Positions 1 through 8,792 are shown, counted from the stretch's first letter. The stretch is DNA of 64,000 nt from Metabacillus niabensis (GCF_020524345.1 NZ_JAIVLH010000014.1:111032-175031); one strand, 5' to 3'. Notes: generated by a model not told the origin, from the letters alone. Numbers and translations: made by a program.

Positions 1-392
1 ATAAGAACAATTCCTACAAATGAGGCAGCCATGAAAACAGTCAGTTTCTTTTCTTTACTAACCTCCAGAATTTTACCGGCTGCATAAGCGGCAATAATAT
101 AAGATAAAATAAATCCGCCGGTGCTTTGGAAAATCACACTAATTCCACCGCTAAACTGAGCGAAAACAGGCGCGCCTGCAATTCCAACTAATGCGTAAAT
201 AATCATTGACAATGCACCAAGCCTGCTTCCTAATAAAAGCCCTGCTAATATACAGAAAAAAGGCTGCATTGATAATGGAACACCTGCTACTTGAAGAAAT
301 GGCGCCCAAGAAGTAATATTAGCACCAATAGCCATTAGTGCTGCAAACATACCGACTAATGAAATATCGTATGTAGTTAATTTTCGTGTCAT
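1..392 (-). CDS. bioY: Biotin transporter BioY (S component of ECF transporter), C-terminus cut by window edge
   Basis: The reading frame starts at an ATG at 392 behind a purine-rich ribosome binding site (GAAGGGGG) and runs off the left edge after about 130 codons. It is very hydrophobic, with several membrane helices and the BioY-type order MTRKLTTYDISLVGMF, then PLSMQPFFCILAGLLLG, then ALVGIAGAPVF. BioY binds biotin in the membrane and works alone or with the EcfA/A'/T energising module. Its neighbour on the other strand is yuiH, as in B. subtilis (yuiG/yuiH). A BirA-type operator lies directly upstream, which fits biotin repression. The family assignment is confident; the C-terminus is not visible. 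Confidence 0.9.
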   Translation of the reverse strand, partial: MTRKLTTYDISLVGMFAALMAIGANITSWAPFLQVAGVPLSMQPFFCILAGLLLGSRLGALSMIIYALVGIAGAPVFAQFSGGISVIFQSTGGFILSYIIAAYAAGKILEVSKEKKLTVFMAASFVGIVL

Positions 393-448
393 TGTATTTC
401 CCCCTTCTAAACAAATCCTTAAAAAAAGAATAATATAATCCAGAAAAG

Positions 449-480
449 ATTGTCAACTTATTTTTAACGAAAGTTAACAT
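449..480 (-). promoter_or_regulatory. BirA-type biotin operator overlapping the bioY -35 region
   Basis: An inverted repeat, TTGTCAACT at 450-458 and AGTTAACAT at 472-480 with 13 bases between, resembles the dyad bound by the biotin repressor BirA in Bacillus. Read on the minus strand it contains TTGACA as a possible -35, with an AT-rich -10 (TATTAT) about 15 bases on, upstream of the bioY start at 392. Repressor binding here would block bioY transcription. The site also lies just upstream of yuiH on the plus strand. Confidence 0.6.
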
Positions 481-503
481 AATGGAGTGATGGAGGTATT
501 GTC

Positions 504-1103
504 ATGTATTTTGGAAAACAGAAAAAAACACATCCTTCCGGAAGGGTTCCACCAAATCAAAATGTTACAACGACATTTCCAGTTTTACATACGGGAAATG
601 TTCCTTACTATGATGATATTAGTAAGTGGAATTTACAAATTTATGGATTAGTCGATTATCCTAAGCTTCTTACGTTAAAGGAGCTAAAAGAGGAATACCC
701 TCAGTCAGAACAAATAAATGATATTCATTGTGTTACGGGGTGGTCGAAATTAGATGCATGTTGGCAGGGCGTTAAAACGGTAGATTTATTAGAAGGAATT
801 ACTGTTCACTCACATGCCAGATACGTTATTCTCTATGCAGAAGAAGGATGGACGACTAATCTATCAATTGATGACTTTATGAGAGAAACAACTTTACTAG
901 CTCATAGCTTTAACAATGAACTGTTAACTAAGGAGCATGGTTTTCCGCTTCGAGCCGTTATTCCTCATCTCTATTTTTGGAAGAGCGCAAAATGGATAAG
1001 AGGAATACAGTTTACAGAGCATAATCATCCCGGATTTTGGGAAAGAAACGGCTATCATATGGAGGGAGACCCTTGGCTTGAGCAAAGGTACAGTTTTGAT
1101 TGA
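504..1103 (+). CDS. yuiH: Sulfite oxidase-like molybdopterin-dependent oxidoreductase (YuiH family)
   Basis: The 199-residue protein matches the YuiH family, a short cytoplasmic version of the sulfite oxidase/MsrP molybdopterin-binding fold. The conserved cysteine expected to ligate molybdenum is C76 in the motif HCVTGWSKLD, and the later block HGFPLRAVIPHLYFWKSAKW is typical of the fold. The ATG at 504 follows a good GGAGGT site. It has no signal peptide and no heme or membrane partner nearby, so its substrate is unknown. Divergent arrangement with bioY matches B. subtilis. Confidence 0.85.
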   Translation: MYFGKQKKTHPSGRVPPNQNVTTTFPVLHTGNVPYYDDISKWNLQIYGLVDYPKLLTLKELKEEYPQSEQINDIHCVTGWSKLDACWQGVKTVDLLEGITVHSHARYVILYAEEGWTTNLSIDDFMRETTLLAHSFNNELLTKEHGFPLRAVIPHLYFWKSAKWIRGIQFTEHNHPGFWERNGYHMEGDPWLEQRYSFD

Positions 1104-1141
1104 GGGATAGGGCAAAGGAAGTTAATATATGATGTAAAAAA

Positions 1142-1165
1142 GACAGTTATCGAAGGATAACTGTC
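1142..1165 (-). terminator. Hairpin acting as terminator for minus-strand transcription
   Basis: A perfect 10-bp stem (GACAGTTATC/GATAACTGTC) closes a GAAG loop. Both flanks are A-runs, so only a minus-strand transcript would have U residues after the stem. It would stop minus-strand transcription before it runs antisense into yuiH. Confidence 0.6.
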
Positions 1166-1294
1166 AAAAAATAATTCGGAGGTTGTACTATACTATTAAT
1201 TTTTCTATTAATTGTTCATTGATTTTCAAGAAATGATAAAAATGCTTTTATAAAATATACGATATCATTATTAAAAAGAGTAGGGGAAGTAGGA

Positions 1295-1397
1295 TAAAAA
1301 GTCACTTACAGGCAAGACGTGGATGAATAGTAGAGCAACTATGCTGAGATGATGATTGTGTCTAGTCTTACCTGATAACATCAGCTTTTCCAAAGAA
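1295..1397 (-). ncRNA. Candidate small structured RNA (unrecognised)
   Basis: On the minus strand a 10-bp stem forms between 1365-1374 and 1309-1318. It is complete only if one U·G wobble on the minus strand is allowed; on the plus strand that position is a C·A mismatch. A 5-bp hairpin (1327-1342) sits inside the loop, and UUUUU follows eight bases after the stem (complement of 1296-1300). A TATAAT sequence on the minus strand at 1405-1410 could be the -10, although no good -35 is seen. I do not recognise a known RNA family. The 410-base gap (1104-1513) holds no protein gene. Confidence 0.35.
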
Positions 1398-1482
1398 TGG
1401 ATGGATTATAAGGGGAATTGTTAGTGGAATTTCGACATTTAGGGAAGGTTTTTGTCTCCAATGAGGATTAATAGGATTTCAA

Positions 1483-1508
1483 AAGTCCCCATATTCATAC
1501 AGGGACTT
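1483..1508 (-). terminator. Terminator after the YjfB-like gene
   Basis: The stem AAGTCCC (1483-1489) pairs with GGGACTT (1502-1508). On the minus strand it follows the small gene ending at 1514 and is followed by a short U-rich stretch. Confidence 0.55.
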
Positions 1509-1513
1509 CTGAT

Positions 1514-1687
1514 TTAACCTTTTGCGTCAATGCTTTTCCCTAAATTGGGGTGTGGGGCTTCCATAGCTTTCAACAGTTGTTCATTACTTTGCTGTGAAGT
1601 TTCCATTACTTTTTTAGCTAATGCAATGCTCACATTTTGATTTAGAGATGCTTGATTTAATCCGATTGATAAGGCTGCAATATCCAA
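1514..1687 (-). CDS. YjfB-family putative motility protein, 57 residues, TTG start
   Basis: The 57-residue protein begins LDIAALSIGLNQASLNQNVS and continues with VSIALAKKVMETSQQSNEQLL, matching the YjfB family (annotated as putative motility protein, often in sigma-D-linked settings). The TTG start at 1687 sits six bases after a very strong AAGGGGGTG site. It is soluble and helical, with no signal peptide. Its biochemical role is unknown in any species I know of. It is monocistronic, between ald and the candidate small RNA. Confidence 0.75.
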   Translation of the reverse strand: MDIAALSIGLNQASLNQNVSIALAKKVMETSQQSNEQLLKAMEAPHPNLGKSIDAKG

Positions 1688-1797
1688 GGTTTCACCCCCT
1701 TATCATTTGTATCGGCAAACAACACAGATGATGAAGGAAAAGTGAAGTGAAATCTAATTAAACCTGTTTTTAACAGTTTTTAAAATTGATCTATTAT

Positions 1798-2931
1798 TTA
1801 CTTCATTAAATGTTCTCTTTTTAAAACTTCAGTAACTGACTTATATATAAATCCAAGATCATCAGCAACAGCTTTATATGTGATTTCCCCGTCCATAACA
1901 TTCACTCCGGCTTGAAGTGCAGGACTTTCACTAATCGCCCGGTATGCCCCTGTATTGGCCATTTGTAATGCGTATGGTACTGTAACATTTGTAAGAGCAA
2001 TTGTTGAGGTACGTGGAACAGCTCCAGGCATATTAGCAACCGCATAATGTAAGACACCGTGTTTTTCATATGTTGGGTTATCATGTGTTGTAATATGGTC
2101 TACGGTTTCAACGATTCCGCCTTGATCGATCGCAACATCAACAATGACCGAACCCGGTTTCATTGCTTGGACCATTTCTTCCGTAACGAGAGTTGGTGCC
2201 TTAGCCCCTGGAATTAATACCGCACAAATAAGTAAATCAGCTTCAGCTACAGATGTTGCAATGTTCATTGGGTTTGACATTAATGTTTTAATTTGTGTAC
2301 CAAATATATCGTCCAATTTACGTAAACGGTCTGCACTTAAATCAATAATCGTCACATCAGCACCTAAGCCAATCGCCATTTTCGCTGCATTTGTACCGAC
2401 TACACCACCCCCGATAATCGTAACTTTCCCACGACTCACTCCGGGAACACCTGCTAATAAAATTCCTTTTCCGCCTTTAGGTTTTTCAAGAAATTGCGCT
2501 CCAATTTGTGCTGCCATCCGTCCGGCAACCTCACTCATTGGGGTAAGCAATGGCAATGCATGATTTACGGTAACTGTTTCATAAGCAATTGCTGTTACAC
2601 CACGATCTTTTAATGCTTGGGCTAATTCAGGCTCTGCTGCAAGATGTAGATATGTGAATAAAATTAATCCCTTTCGAAAGTATGCATATTCTGACGGCAG
2701 AGGTTCTTTTACTTTCATAACCATTTCGGAATTTCCCCATACTTTTTCAGCGTTATCTACAATTTCAGCACCTGCTTGTTTGTAATCCTCATTCTCAAAA
2801 CCGCTTCCAACACCTGCCTGATCTTCAATTAAGACTCGATGACCAAACGTAACTAACTGTGTTACCCCTCCAGGTGTTAAGGCTACCCGGTTTTCATTAT
2901 TTTTTATTTCCTTTGGAACCCCGATAATCAT
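1798..2931 (-). CDS. ald: Alanine dehydrogenase
   Basis: The 377-residue enzyme interconverts L-alanine and pyruvate plus ammonia with NAD+, supplying pyruvate from alanine and supporting sporulation. The substrate-binding lysine K75 (MKVKEP) and catalytic H96 (FTYLHLA) are in place, and the Rossmann motif [18 protein letters not shown] is present. I use the ATG at 2931 (MIIGVPKE), which gives the family length and follows AAAGGAGG at about 11 bases; an upstream ATG would add nine residues without family support. The PucR-type activator gene lies directly upstream, as in B. subtilis ald/adeR. Confidence 0.95.
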   Translation of the reverse strand: MIIGVPKEIKNNENRVALTPGGVTQLVTFGHRVLIEDQAGVGSGFENEDYKQAGAEIVDNAEKVWGNSEMVMKVKEPLPSEYAYFRKGLILFTYLHLAAEPELAQALKDRGVTAIAYETVTVNHALPLLTPMSEVAGRMAAQIGAQFLEKPKGGKGILLAGVPGVSRGKVTIIGGGVVGTNAAKMAIGLGADVTIIDLSADRLRKLDDIFGTQIKTLMSNPMNIATSVAEADLLICAVLIPGAKAPTLVTEEMVQAMKPGSVIVDVAIDQGGIVETVDHITTHDNPTYEKHGVLHYAVANMPGAVPRTSTIALTNVTVPYALQMANTGAYRAISESPALQAGVNVMDGEITYKAVADDLGFIYKSVTEVLKREHLMK

Positions 2932-3057
2932 AAATAAACCTTCCTCCTTTGAACGCAATATTTATATAATTTCTAATTAATAAAGCAAGTATAAATAAAA
3001 ATTATATAAATATCTTTGTTTAAAAACGAGAAAGGTTTTGAATTCTTTTGTGAAAAA

Positions 3058-4290
3058 TCACAAAGGCATATGATCGAGCTTTAAATGTAAGTAGATGGTG
3101 ATCTTTTGGTTCATATTTTTAAGATTTAGTTCACCGATTTCTGAAATTCTCTTTAGTCGATAATTTAGTGTATTAATATGAATGTTAAGTGCTTTTGAAG
3201 CATCGTGGACGTTGCTGTCATGGTCAAGAAACACCTCTAGTGTGTGAACAAGATTTGTACTATGCCGTTGATCGTATTCTTTTAATTTTGTCAGGGAATA
3301 GTGCTGATGACCTGATTCTTTTCGTTGTTTGTATAAAATATCCAAATACTGATAAAAGCCAAGTTCGGAAAAACTCGTTAATTCCGTTGTTTCTTTAGGA
3401 AATCTTTTTTTTAGTGAATGTACAGCTACCGCTTCTTTATAGCTTTTTTCAATAAAGACCGGTGATGAAAAAATGCCACCCATACCTGCCGTTACATTTT
3501 TTAATTGATATCTTTCGTTAAGCTGACGAATAGTAGAATAAGTAAAATGTTTGATATCCGTTAGAGGTGCAGAACTCTTTGCCGATAATAAAATGATGAG
3601 TTCATCAAAATCAAATGTATATAAAAGAATTGTTACCTGCTGAGTGGTTTGGAGCAGGTAAGAAAGTTTCTTTTCTGCTTCTTCATTTATTTCCTGAGGA
3701 AACTTAAAAATGACTACTGAAAACGGAGAGGGGACATGTAAATTTAGTTCATGGAAACTTTGAGTAATTTCATGCTCTGATGAGACATGACCAGTGAGGA
3801 GCTTCCAAAAAAATTCTTGATTCCTTTCTTCTTTCTTGGTTTTACGAACTTGTAATTTCAGCATTTTATTTTTTACTGCTCTTGCCGCTTTTTTCAAAAG
3901 AAGCAAGTCTGATTGCTCGAGCTGCTTTTCAATTTCCAAAGCCCAGATAAAACCCAGTACCTCATCATTTTTCCAAATAGAAATGGCGATGCGATTTCCA
4001 AGACCAACCTCATCAATATTTTTAACTCGTATAGGCTCATCTGTATGAAGGAGTTTTGGAATGGTTCCATCTTTCCATAAGCTGTTAATGACTTTTTCAG
4101 GAACTCTTCGACCTATTATAGTGGAGATTCGGGCAGGATCGGTTCTGTCATCATGGGTGCTGTATGCTAATAGTCGATGATTTACATCTTCTATTGTAAT
4201 TGGACATTGAAGGACTTCACTAATCTTTTCTGCTACATCCTCAAGGCGTTCAAAATGATAGTTAAATGGATCCTTGGAAAATCCTGTCAT
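3058..4290 (-). CDS. adeR: PucR-family transcriptional regulator, probable AdeR activator of ald
   Basis: The 410-residue protein has an N-terminal sensory region with no recognised ligand motif, a middle PucR/CdaR-type domain, and a C-terminal helix-turn-helix around residues 360-400 (HDASKALNIHINTLNYRLKR). This is the architecture of AdeR, which activates ald in response to alanine. It is encoded upstream of ald on the same strand with a 126-base gap. The ribosome binding site is weak. A short palindrome, TTTGTGA-N4-TCACAAA, overlaps its stop codon (3047-3064). The function rests on synteny as well as family. Confidence 0.85.
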   Translation of the reverse strand: MTGFSKDPFNYHFERLEDVAEKISEVLQCPITIEDVNHRLLAYSTHDDRTDPARISTIIGRRVPEKVINSLWKDGTIPKLLHTDEPIRVKNIDEVGLGNRIAISIWKNDEVLGFIWALEIEKQLEQSDLLLLKKAARAVKNKMLKLQVRKTKKEERNQEFFWKLLTGHVSSEHEITQSFHELNLHVPSPFSVVIFKFPQEINEEAEKKLSYLLQTTQQVTILLYTFDFDELIILLSAKSSAPLTDIKHFTYSTIRQLNERYQLKNVTAGMGGIFSSPVFIEKSYKEAVAVHSLKKRFPKETTELTSFSELGFYQYLDILYKQRKESGHQHYSLTKLKEYDQRHSTNLVHTLEVFLDHDSNVHDASKALNIHINTLNYRLKRISEIGELNLKNMNQKITIYLHLKLDHMPL

Positions 4291-4467
4291 GTTATCCCTA
4301 CTTTATTTAGCAATTTATATATGTATATGTTGATTTTAGCTTAGTATTAAGGCTCTAGTTTGTCAAAGGCAAATGTGAGGAATGAAACTTCTTGCATTCC
4401 TTGGTAGCATGTGCTAAAAAGAAGAAGGAATTGGAAGGACAATCCAAATGAAAGGAAGCTGACATAT

Positions 4468-5220
4468 ATGAATTATTATATTGTAACTGGCGCCTCTCGA
4501 GGGTTAGGTGAAGCGATTGTAAAGGAAATAAATGATCAAGATTGCAAGATCATTTGTTTATCAAGAACCATCAACACAAAGCTTGAAAAAATCGCAGCAG
4601 AAAAACAAATACCGTTATCATTTATTGAATGTGATTTGTCAGATATACAACAGCTTTCTGAGATAATAGACCAACTACTCTCCATGATGGATATCGATCA
4701 TGCACCCAAAATTACACTGATTAATAACGCCGGCACGGTAAATCCGATTAAAGGAGCAGGTAATGCTAAGCAAGAGGAGTTAATCCTGCATGTTCATCTG
4801 AATCTATTAACACCGATATTAATAAGTGAGGCTTTGATTCGCGAAACAAAAGGGACCTCTGCGAATGTTGTGATTGTAAATATCACATCGGGAGCAGCGA
4901 ATCGACCGGTACCAGGATGGAGTGCTTATTGTAGCACCAAAGCCGGACTAAATATGTATACTAAAACGGTTGGGGTTGAACAAGAAGAGAACCGAACAAA
5001 TATTACATCAATTGCATTTTCTCCGGGTATTATGGATACAGACATGCAAGGAACAATTAGAAAAGCAACAAAGAGTGAATTCTCATCACTCGATCAATTC
5101 GAGGAATATCATGAAAAAGGGCTGCTTCGTTCACCGAGTTTTGTGGCAAAGACATTAATGAATCTTTTATCTGGTCCATTAGAAAATGGAAGAGTATATG
5201 ATATAAAAGAATTCTTGTAG
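4468..5220 (+). CDS. yueD: Short-chain dehydrogenase/reductase, benzil reductase-like (YueD)
   Basis: This 250-residue classical SDR has the NADPH-binding motif TGASRGLG (residues 7-14), NNAG (86-89) and the catalytic set S141, Y154 and K158 (YCSTK). B. subtilis YueD is an NADPH-dependent (S)-benzoin-forming benzil reductase and sits in the same place before yueE. I start at the ATG at 4468 (MNYYIVTGAS) after AAAGGAAG; the upstream ATG at 4411 would add a charged tail with no family support. The physiological substrate is unknown. Confidence 0.85.
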   Translation: MNYYIVTGASRGLGEAIVKEINDQDCKIICLSRTINTKLEKIAAEKQIPLSFIECDLSDIQQLSEIIDQLLSMMDIDHAPKITLINNAGTVNPIKGAGNAKQEELILHVHLNLLTPILISEALIRETKGTSANVVIVNITSGAANRPVPGWSAYCSTKAGLNMYTKTVGVEQEENRTNITSIAFSPGIMDTDMQGTIRKATKSEFSSLDQFEEYHEKGLLRSPSFVAKTLMNLLSGPLENGRVYDIKEFL

Positions 5221-5334
5221 GTTTAAAGTTCTATTTTTAGATATGACAAAAGGATTATTTTTGCTGTATAATGATCATTTAGAAAGAGTTTTAGGGATAT
5301 AGCCTTCCTTAATATCCCATTTTCCTTTATGATT

Positions 5335-5386
5335 AGAAAAACTTGGCTTGTCGCCAAGTTCTAATGGCGAAAGCCTTAGTTTTTCT
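5335..5386. other. Compact three-way-junction-like inverted repeat in the intergenic gap
   Basis: An outer stem, AGAAAAA (5335-5341) with TTTTTCT (5380-5386), encloses two hairpins. The first is ACTTGGC/GCCAAGT around TTGTC (5341-5359), and the second is CTAA-t-GGC with GCC-TTAG around a GAAA tetraloop (5361-5379). The 280-base gap 5221-5500 holds no convincing small gene. The element could be a terminator for yueD, a leader for the kinase gene or a dispersed repeat; I cannot tell which. Confidence 0.4.
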
Positions 5387-5500
5387 TATACTATCATCCA
5401 TAAAATTCATATATATTTGTGATCGTATAAAAAATTAGAAAATAAAGAAAAAATTACCCTATAAAATGTCAACTGTTGTATATTAACTATAGATATTGAT

Positions 5501-6598
5501 TTGATAGAGTTTTTCATTAGGGATAAGTTCGAGGGACAGAGGTGGCTGAAAATTAGACAAAGTAAAAAGAAAAAGTATGCCGTCATTATCTCTGTAACCA
5601 TGTTTCTTATCATGGTGTTTTCAGCATTTAATTTGTATGCTACTTATCTAAATACGATAAAAACGATCGATCTGACAATTGGGCATTTAGCGATGCCATC
5701 TTCAAACCAGGAATTAGAATTTTGGGATACTGCTAGTTTAGAGGAATTATTAAAAATTCAAGAAAGAAAAAAGAGTGAAGAGGGATTTGATGGGTCCCTA
5801 GATGTGGAGTTAACACATGAATCAGTTGAGAAGGTAAAACGGGATGTTATGCAAAAAAGTATTCCCTCATTCATTATGAGTGGTGTGTTAGTTCTGCTGT
5901 CTTTTAGTATTTTTATAGCTTTTCAAATTTGGTACCGAAAAAAAGTGAACTCCCAGGTCGGAGATGCAGAGGAGACCTACCAGGGTGAGTTTCAGTCAAT
6001 GCTCCATACAATGCGATCGATCCGTCATGATTTTCTTAATCATATTCAAGTTATTCAGGGATTAATGAAGATTGGCCGGGAAGATCGGGCATATGAATAT
6101 GTGAACTCATTAACAACAGAAGTAGAAACAATGGAATTACCTGTTGTCATCAAAAATCCGGCACTCTTCATATTGCTCCAGTCCAAGTGGGCAAGAGCAC
6201 AAAATGAAAAGGTTGATATGCACCTCCATGTTGATGATCATTTGTTTAAGCATATACATACGATTGATTTAATTAAAATATTATCGAATTTAATAGATAA
6301 TGCCTTTGATGCCACACTTTTAGGACTTGAATCTGAGAGATTCATCAATATTGAAGCTCGTGTTACTCAAAATAAATATATCTTTAGAGTAGAGAATATT
6401 GGGCCGACCATTTCAAAGGAAAACCTTAACAAAATTTTTCAGGCGGGCTATTCGACCAAAGCGGAAAAGAAAGGAGTTCCTAGGGGAGACGGACTTAGTA
6501 TTGTGAAACAAGTTGTACTCAAATATGGCGGTACAATTAATGTGGAATCAAACAAATATTCAACATTATTCGAAGTGAAAATACCATATAAACCTTAG
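5501..6598 (+). CDS. Orphan sensor histidine kinase, Spo0B-type phosphoacceptor domain
   Basis: The 365-residue protein has membrane helices at about residues 27-49 and 128-148 bounding a roughly 75-residue extracellular segment, then a phosphoacceptor helix with RHDFLNHIQVIQGLMKIG (the Spo0B/CitA-like type, histidine in RHDF), and an ATPase domain with N (LSNLIDNAFDA) and G (GDGLSIVKQ) boxes. No PAS domain and no response regulator gene lie beside it. The start is uncertain: TTG at 5501 has no ribosome binding site, while a good AGAGG site at 5538-5542 is followed in frame by only CTG and ATT before residue 20. The ligand is unknown. Confidence 0.75.
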   Translation: MIEFFIRDKFEGQRWLKIRQSKKKKYAVIISVTMFLIMVFSAFNLYATYLNTIKTIDLTIGHLAMPSSNQELEFWDTASLEELLKIQERKKSEEGFDGSLDVELTHESVEKVKRDVMQKSIPSFIMSGVLVLLSFSIFIAFQIWYRKKVNSQVGDAEETYQGEFQSMLHTMRSIRHDFLNHIQVIQGLMKIGREDRAYEYVNSLTTEVETMELPVVIKNPALFILLQSKWARAQNEKVDMHLHVDDHLFKHIHTIDLIKILSNLIDNAFDATLLGLESERFINIEARVTQNKYIFRVENIGPTISKENLNKIFQAGYSTKAEKKGVPRGDGLSIVKQVVLKYGGTINVESNKYSTLFEVKIPYKP

Positions 6599-6602
6599 CT
6601 TG

Positions 6603-6632
6603 AAGAAACTGCAAATGTAGTTTCTTTTTTTA
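6603..6632 (+). terminator. Rho-independent terminator after the sensor kinase
   Basis: The stem AAGAAACT/AGTTTCTT around GCAAATGT is followed by a T-run, just downstream of the stop at 6598. The rest of the gap to 6858 is AT-rich, with no gene seen. Confidence 0.8.
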
Positions 6633-6858
6633 TTCCGTAATCAAAGTAAGACCCTTTTTTAGAAGGGAAAGTTACAAAATTTAATTCGTATCATATAAAT
6701 AATAAAAGCATCCTTTATTAACAGGGAAAAACGTTAGATAAAATAACAAATTCCTTGAAGAAGTTTTATAAATGTGTTAGATTATTCTGAATATCAAACG
6801 TATAGCGTTATATGTATATAGTAAGATTGACCAACATGAAAAAAATAGGAGGGTTACC

Positions 6859-7389
6859 ATGCGACGAGTAAGCTTAATCGATATATTTACACATCCTATT
6901 GCACAAAAATATTTAACCCGTTCAGGTGTTTCACATGCAATTACAGTTGCCCAATATGCTGTTCAGCTCGCTAATAAGTATGATGTAAATCCTGACCTAG
7001 CCGCTAAGGCGGGATTGCTTCATGATATTGGACATTATGAATGGTATACCAATGGAGAATGGGATTATGATGCTTATGTCAAAAATGATATCCATGCGAT
7101 TAAAGGTGCTGAGCGTGCTCATAAGCTCTTAATCAGGCTTGGAGAGGACCGGAAATATGCCAAGGAAATTGCTCTTGCGATTCTCCTGCATACGGATTCA
7201 TATCTACCGGAAAATTCTATGAAGAAAAACACATTACAACAAATTGTTCGACTGGCAGATGAAATGGATGAGGAACCATTTGGTAAACATCATTACCGCA
7301 AGATGAAGTATGAGGATGCTTTTAAACAAATAGAACGTTTGGATTATAAGATTGAGCAGATTATGTCTGAATATCGCCAATCTGTTTAG
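6859..7389 (+). CDS. yueE: HD-domain metal-dependent phosphohydrolase (YueE)
   Basis: This 176-residue HD-superfamily protein has H26, the HD pair H55-D56 in LLHDIGHYEW, a following histidine in ILLHTDSYL, and a late aspartate in RLADEMDE, completing the metal-binding set. The family hydrolyses phosphate esters of nucleotides; the substrate here is unknown. The ATG follows TAGGAGGG. Position and length match B. subtilis yueE. Confidence 0.8.
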   Translation: MRRVSLIDIFTHPIAQKYLTRSGVSHAITVAQYAVQLANKYDVNPDLAAKAGLLHDIGHYEWYTNGEWDYDAYVKNDIHAIKGAERAHKLLIRLGEDRKYAKEIALAILLHTDSYLPENSMKKNTLQQIVRLADEMDEEPFGKHHYRKMKYEDAFKQIERLDYKIEQIMSEYRQSV

Positions 7390-7400
7390 TCCAGCCAATG

Positions 7401-7428
7401 AAACAGACCCAACAGAGGTCTGTTTTTC
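7401..7428 (+). terminator. Terminator after yueE
   Basis: The stem AAACAGACC/GGTCTGTTT around CAACAGA is followed by T's, 12 bases after the yueE stop. Confidence 0.8.
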
Positions 7429-7558
7429 AGTATCCAAGTGTTCCGAGGATATGCTGTTGAATGTTTGACTGAAAGAATAACAGAAGATAAGATGAAGATA
7501 GCAAAATAAGCAAAGTATAGGAATGTATGTAGATTAATAGGATGAAATAACAAAAAGT

Positions 7559-7586
7559 TGAAACAATTTTTATTTTGGTACGTATA
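7559..7586 (+). promoter_or_regulatory. ECF sigma factor (SigW-like) promoter for yueF
   Basis: TGAAAC at 7559-7564 and CGTATA at 7581-7586 are separated by exactly 16 bases, which matches the envelope-stress sigma-W type promoter (TGAAAC-N16-CGTA). It lies about 90 bases upstream of the yueF start. The match at both elements with ideal spacing is strong; which ECF sigma uses it is inferred. Confidence 0.7.
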
Positions 7587-7676
7587 CATTTATATACTTG
7601 ATCATGCCTTGGTTAATATTGGTTTTTCATGCCTATAATGTTGACGAAAGGCAGAATAAAAACTGGAGGAGAATGT

Positions 7677-8792
7677 GTGTTAAAATCAAAGGTTCATTTT
7701 TGGACATTACAAATTTTATTATTGCTTCTAATTGTCTATGTGGGTACAAAGGTCTCTTTCTTATTTGAGCCAATTATTGTATTTACTTCGACCTTATTCT
7801 TTCCTATATTGATTGCCGGGATCTTATTTTTTATTTTTAATCCCCTTGTAAAATTACTCGAAAGAAACAAGGTACCTAGAACATTGGCCATTTTAATACC
7901 GTATATTGTGTTTGTTGGGGTTGTAACGGGTATTATTTCTTTCATTGGACCTATTGTTACACAACAGGTATCAGACTTAATCAGTAATTTTCCTACATAT
8001 GCTAAAGAAATCACGGATTTTATTTTAAGTATGTCTCAATCACACTGGTTCACTTGGTTAATGGAGCAGGAGTATGTGTCATTAAATCAAATCGAACAGA
8101 CTTTAACTGGTTATGCAACAAGCTTACCAGAAAATATTACTTCAAGCTTTTCCAAATTATTAGGTGTCGTAACAAATATCACGTTAACCATTATTACTGT
8201 TCCTTTTATTCTATTTTATATGTTAAAGGATGGTCATAAATTTCCTGGTGAAGCAGTAAAACTATTTCCATCCACATACCGTGGAGAGGGTCTGAAAATC
8301 TTAAAAGACTTATACGAAACACTTGCAACGTATATTCAAGGACAGCTGATTGTGTCTTTAGCAGTTGGACTTGGATGTTATATTGGTTATATGATCATTG
8401 GTTTAGATTACGCCTTAGTTCTTGGAATCGTAGTGGCGGTTACCAATATTATTCCATATGTAGGACCGTTTATTGGTGCTACACCAGCGGTTGTGATTGC
8501 GCTGCTGGACTCTCCTACGAAAGCATTGCTTGCAGCTCTGGTTGTGACCGTCGTACAACAGCTTGATGGGAATCTTTTATCTCCTCTTATTATTGGAAAA
8601 CGCCTAAACACTCATCCATTAACCATAATATTATTGTTAATAGGAGCAGGCAGTTTTGGCGGAATTATCGGGATGATACTAGCAGTACCTACTTATGCTG
8701 TCTTAAAAGCCGTTACATTGAATGTGGTACGCTTGATTAAATTAAGAGCAAAGTCCAGGGAAGATATCATTAGCAGTCATATAAACGAATAG
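7677..8792 (+). CDS. yueF: AI-2E family transporter / UPF0118 membrane protein (YueF), GTG start
   Basis: This 371-residue polytopic membrane protein has two N-terminal helices, a soluble segment (about residues 80-150), and a C-terminal helical block with the family patterns PFILFYMLKDG, GQLIVSLAVGLGCYIGYMI and GPFIGATPAVVIALL. The family includes AI-2 exporters and Na+/H+ antiporter-like members, so the substrate is open. I choose the GTG at 7677 because GGAGGA lies six bases upstream and the length then matches B. subtilis YueF. An ECF-type promoter precedes it, suggesting envelope-stress control. Confidence 0.82.
   Translation: MLKSKVHFWTLQILLLLLIVYVGTKVSFLFEPIIVFTSTLFFPILIAGILFFIFNPLVKLLERNKVPRTLAILIPYIVFVGVVTGIISFIGPIVTQQVSDLISNFPTYAKEITDFILSMSQSHWFTWLMEQEYVSLNQIEQTLTGYATSLPENITSSFSKLLGVVTNITLTIITVPFILFYMLKDGHKFPGEAVKLFPSTYRGEGLKILKDLYETLATYIQGQLIVSLAVGLGCYIGYMIIGLDYALVLGIVVAVTNIIPYVGPFIGATPAVVIALLDSPTKALLAALVVTVVQQLDGNLLSPLIIGKRLNTHPLTIILLLIGAGSFGGIIGMILAVPTYAVLKAVTLNVVRLIKLRAKSREDIISSHINE

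Noticed and set aside
2144..2563. 139-codon plus-strand frame inside ald
   Set aside because: Shadow of the ald coding sequence on the other strand; composition follows ald codons.
3047..3064. Palindrome TTTGTGA-N4-TCACAAA as an FNR/CRP-type operator
   Set aside because: The spacing is four bases instead of six and it overlaps the adeR stop codon; it is more likely a weak terminator or chance.
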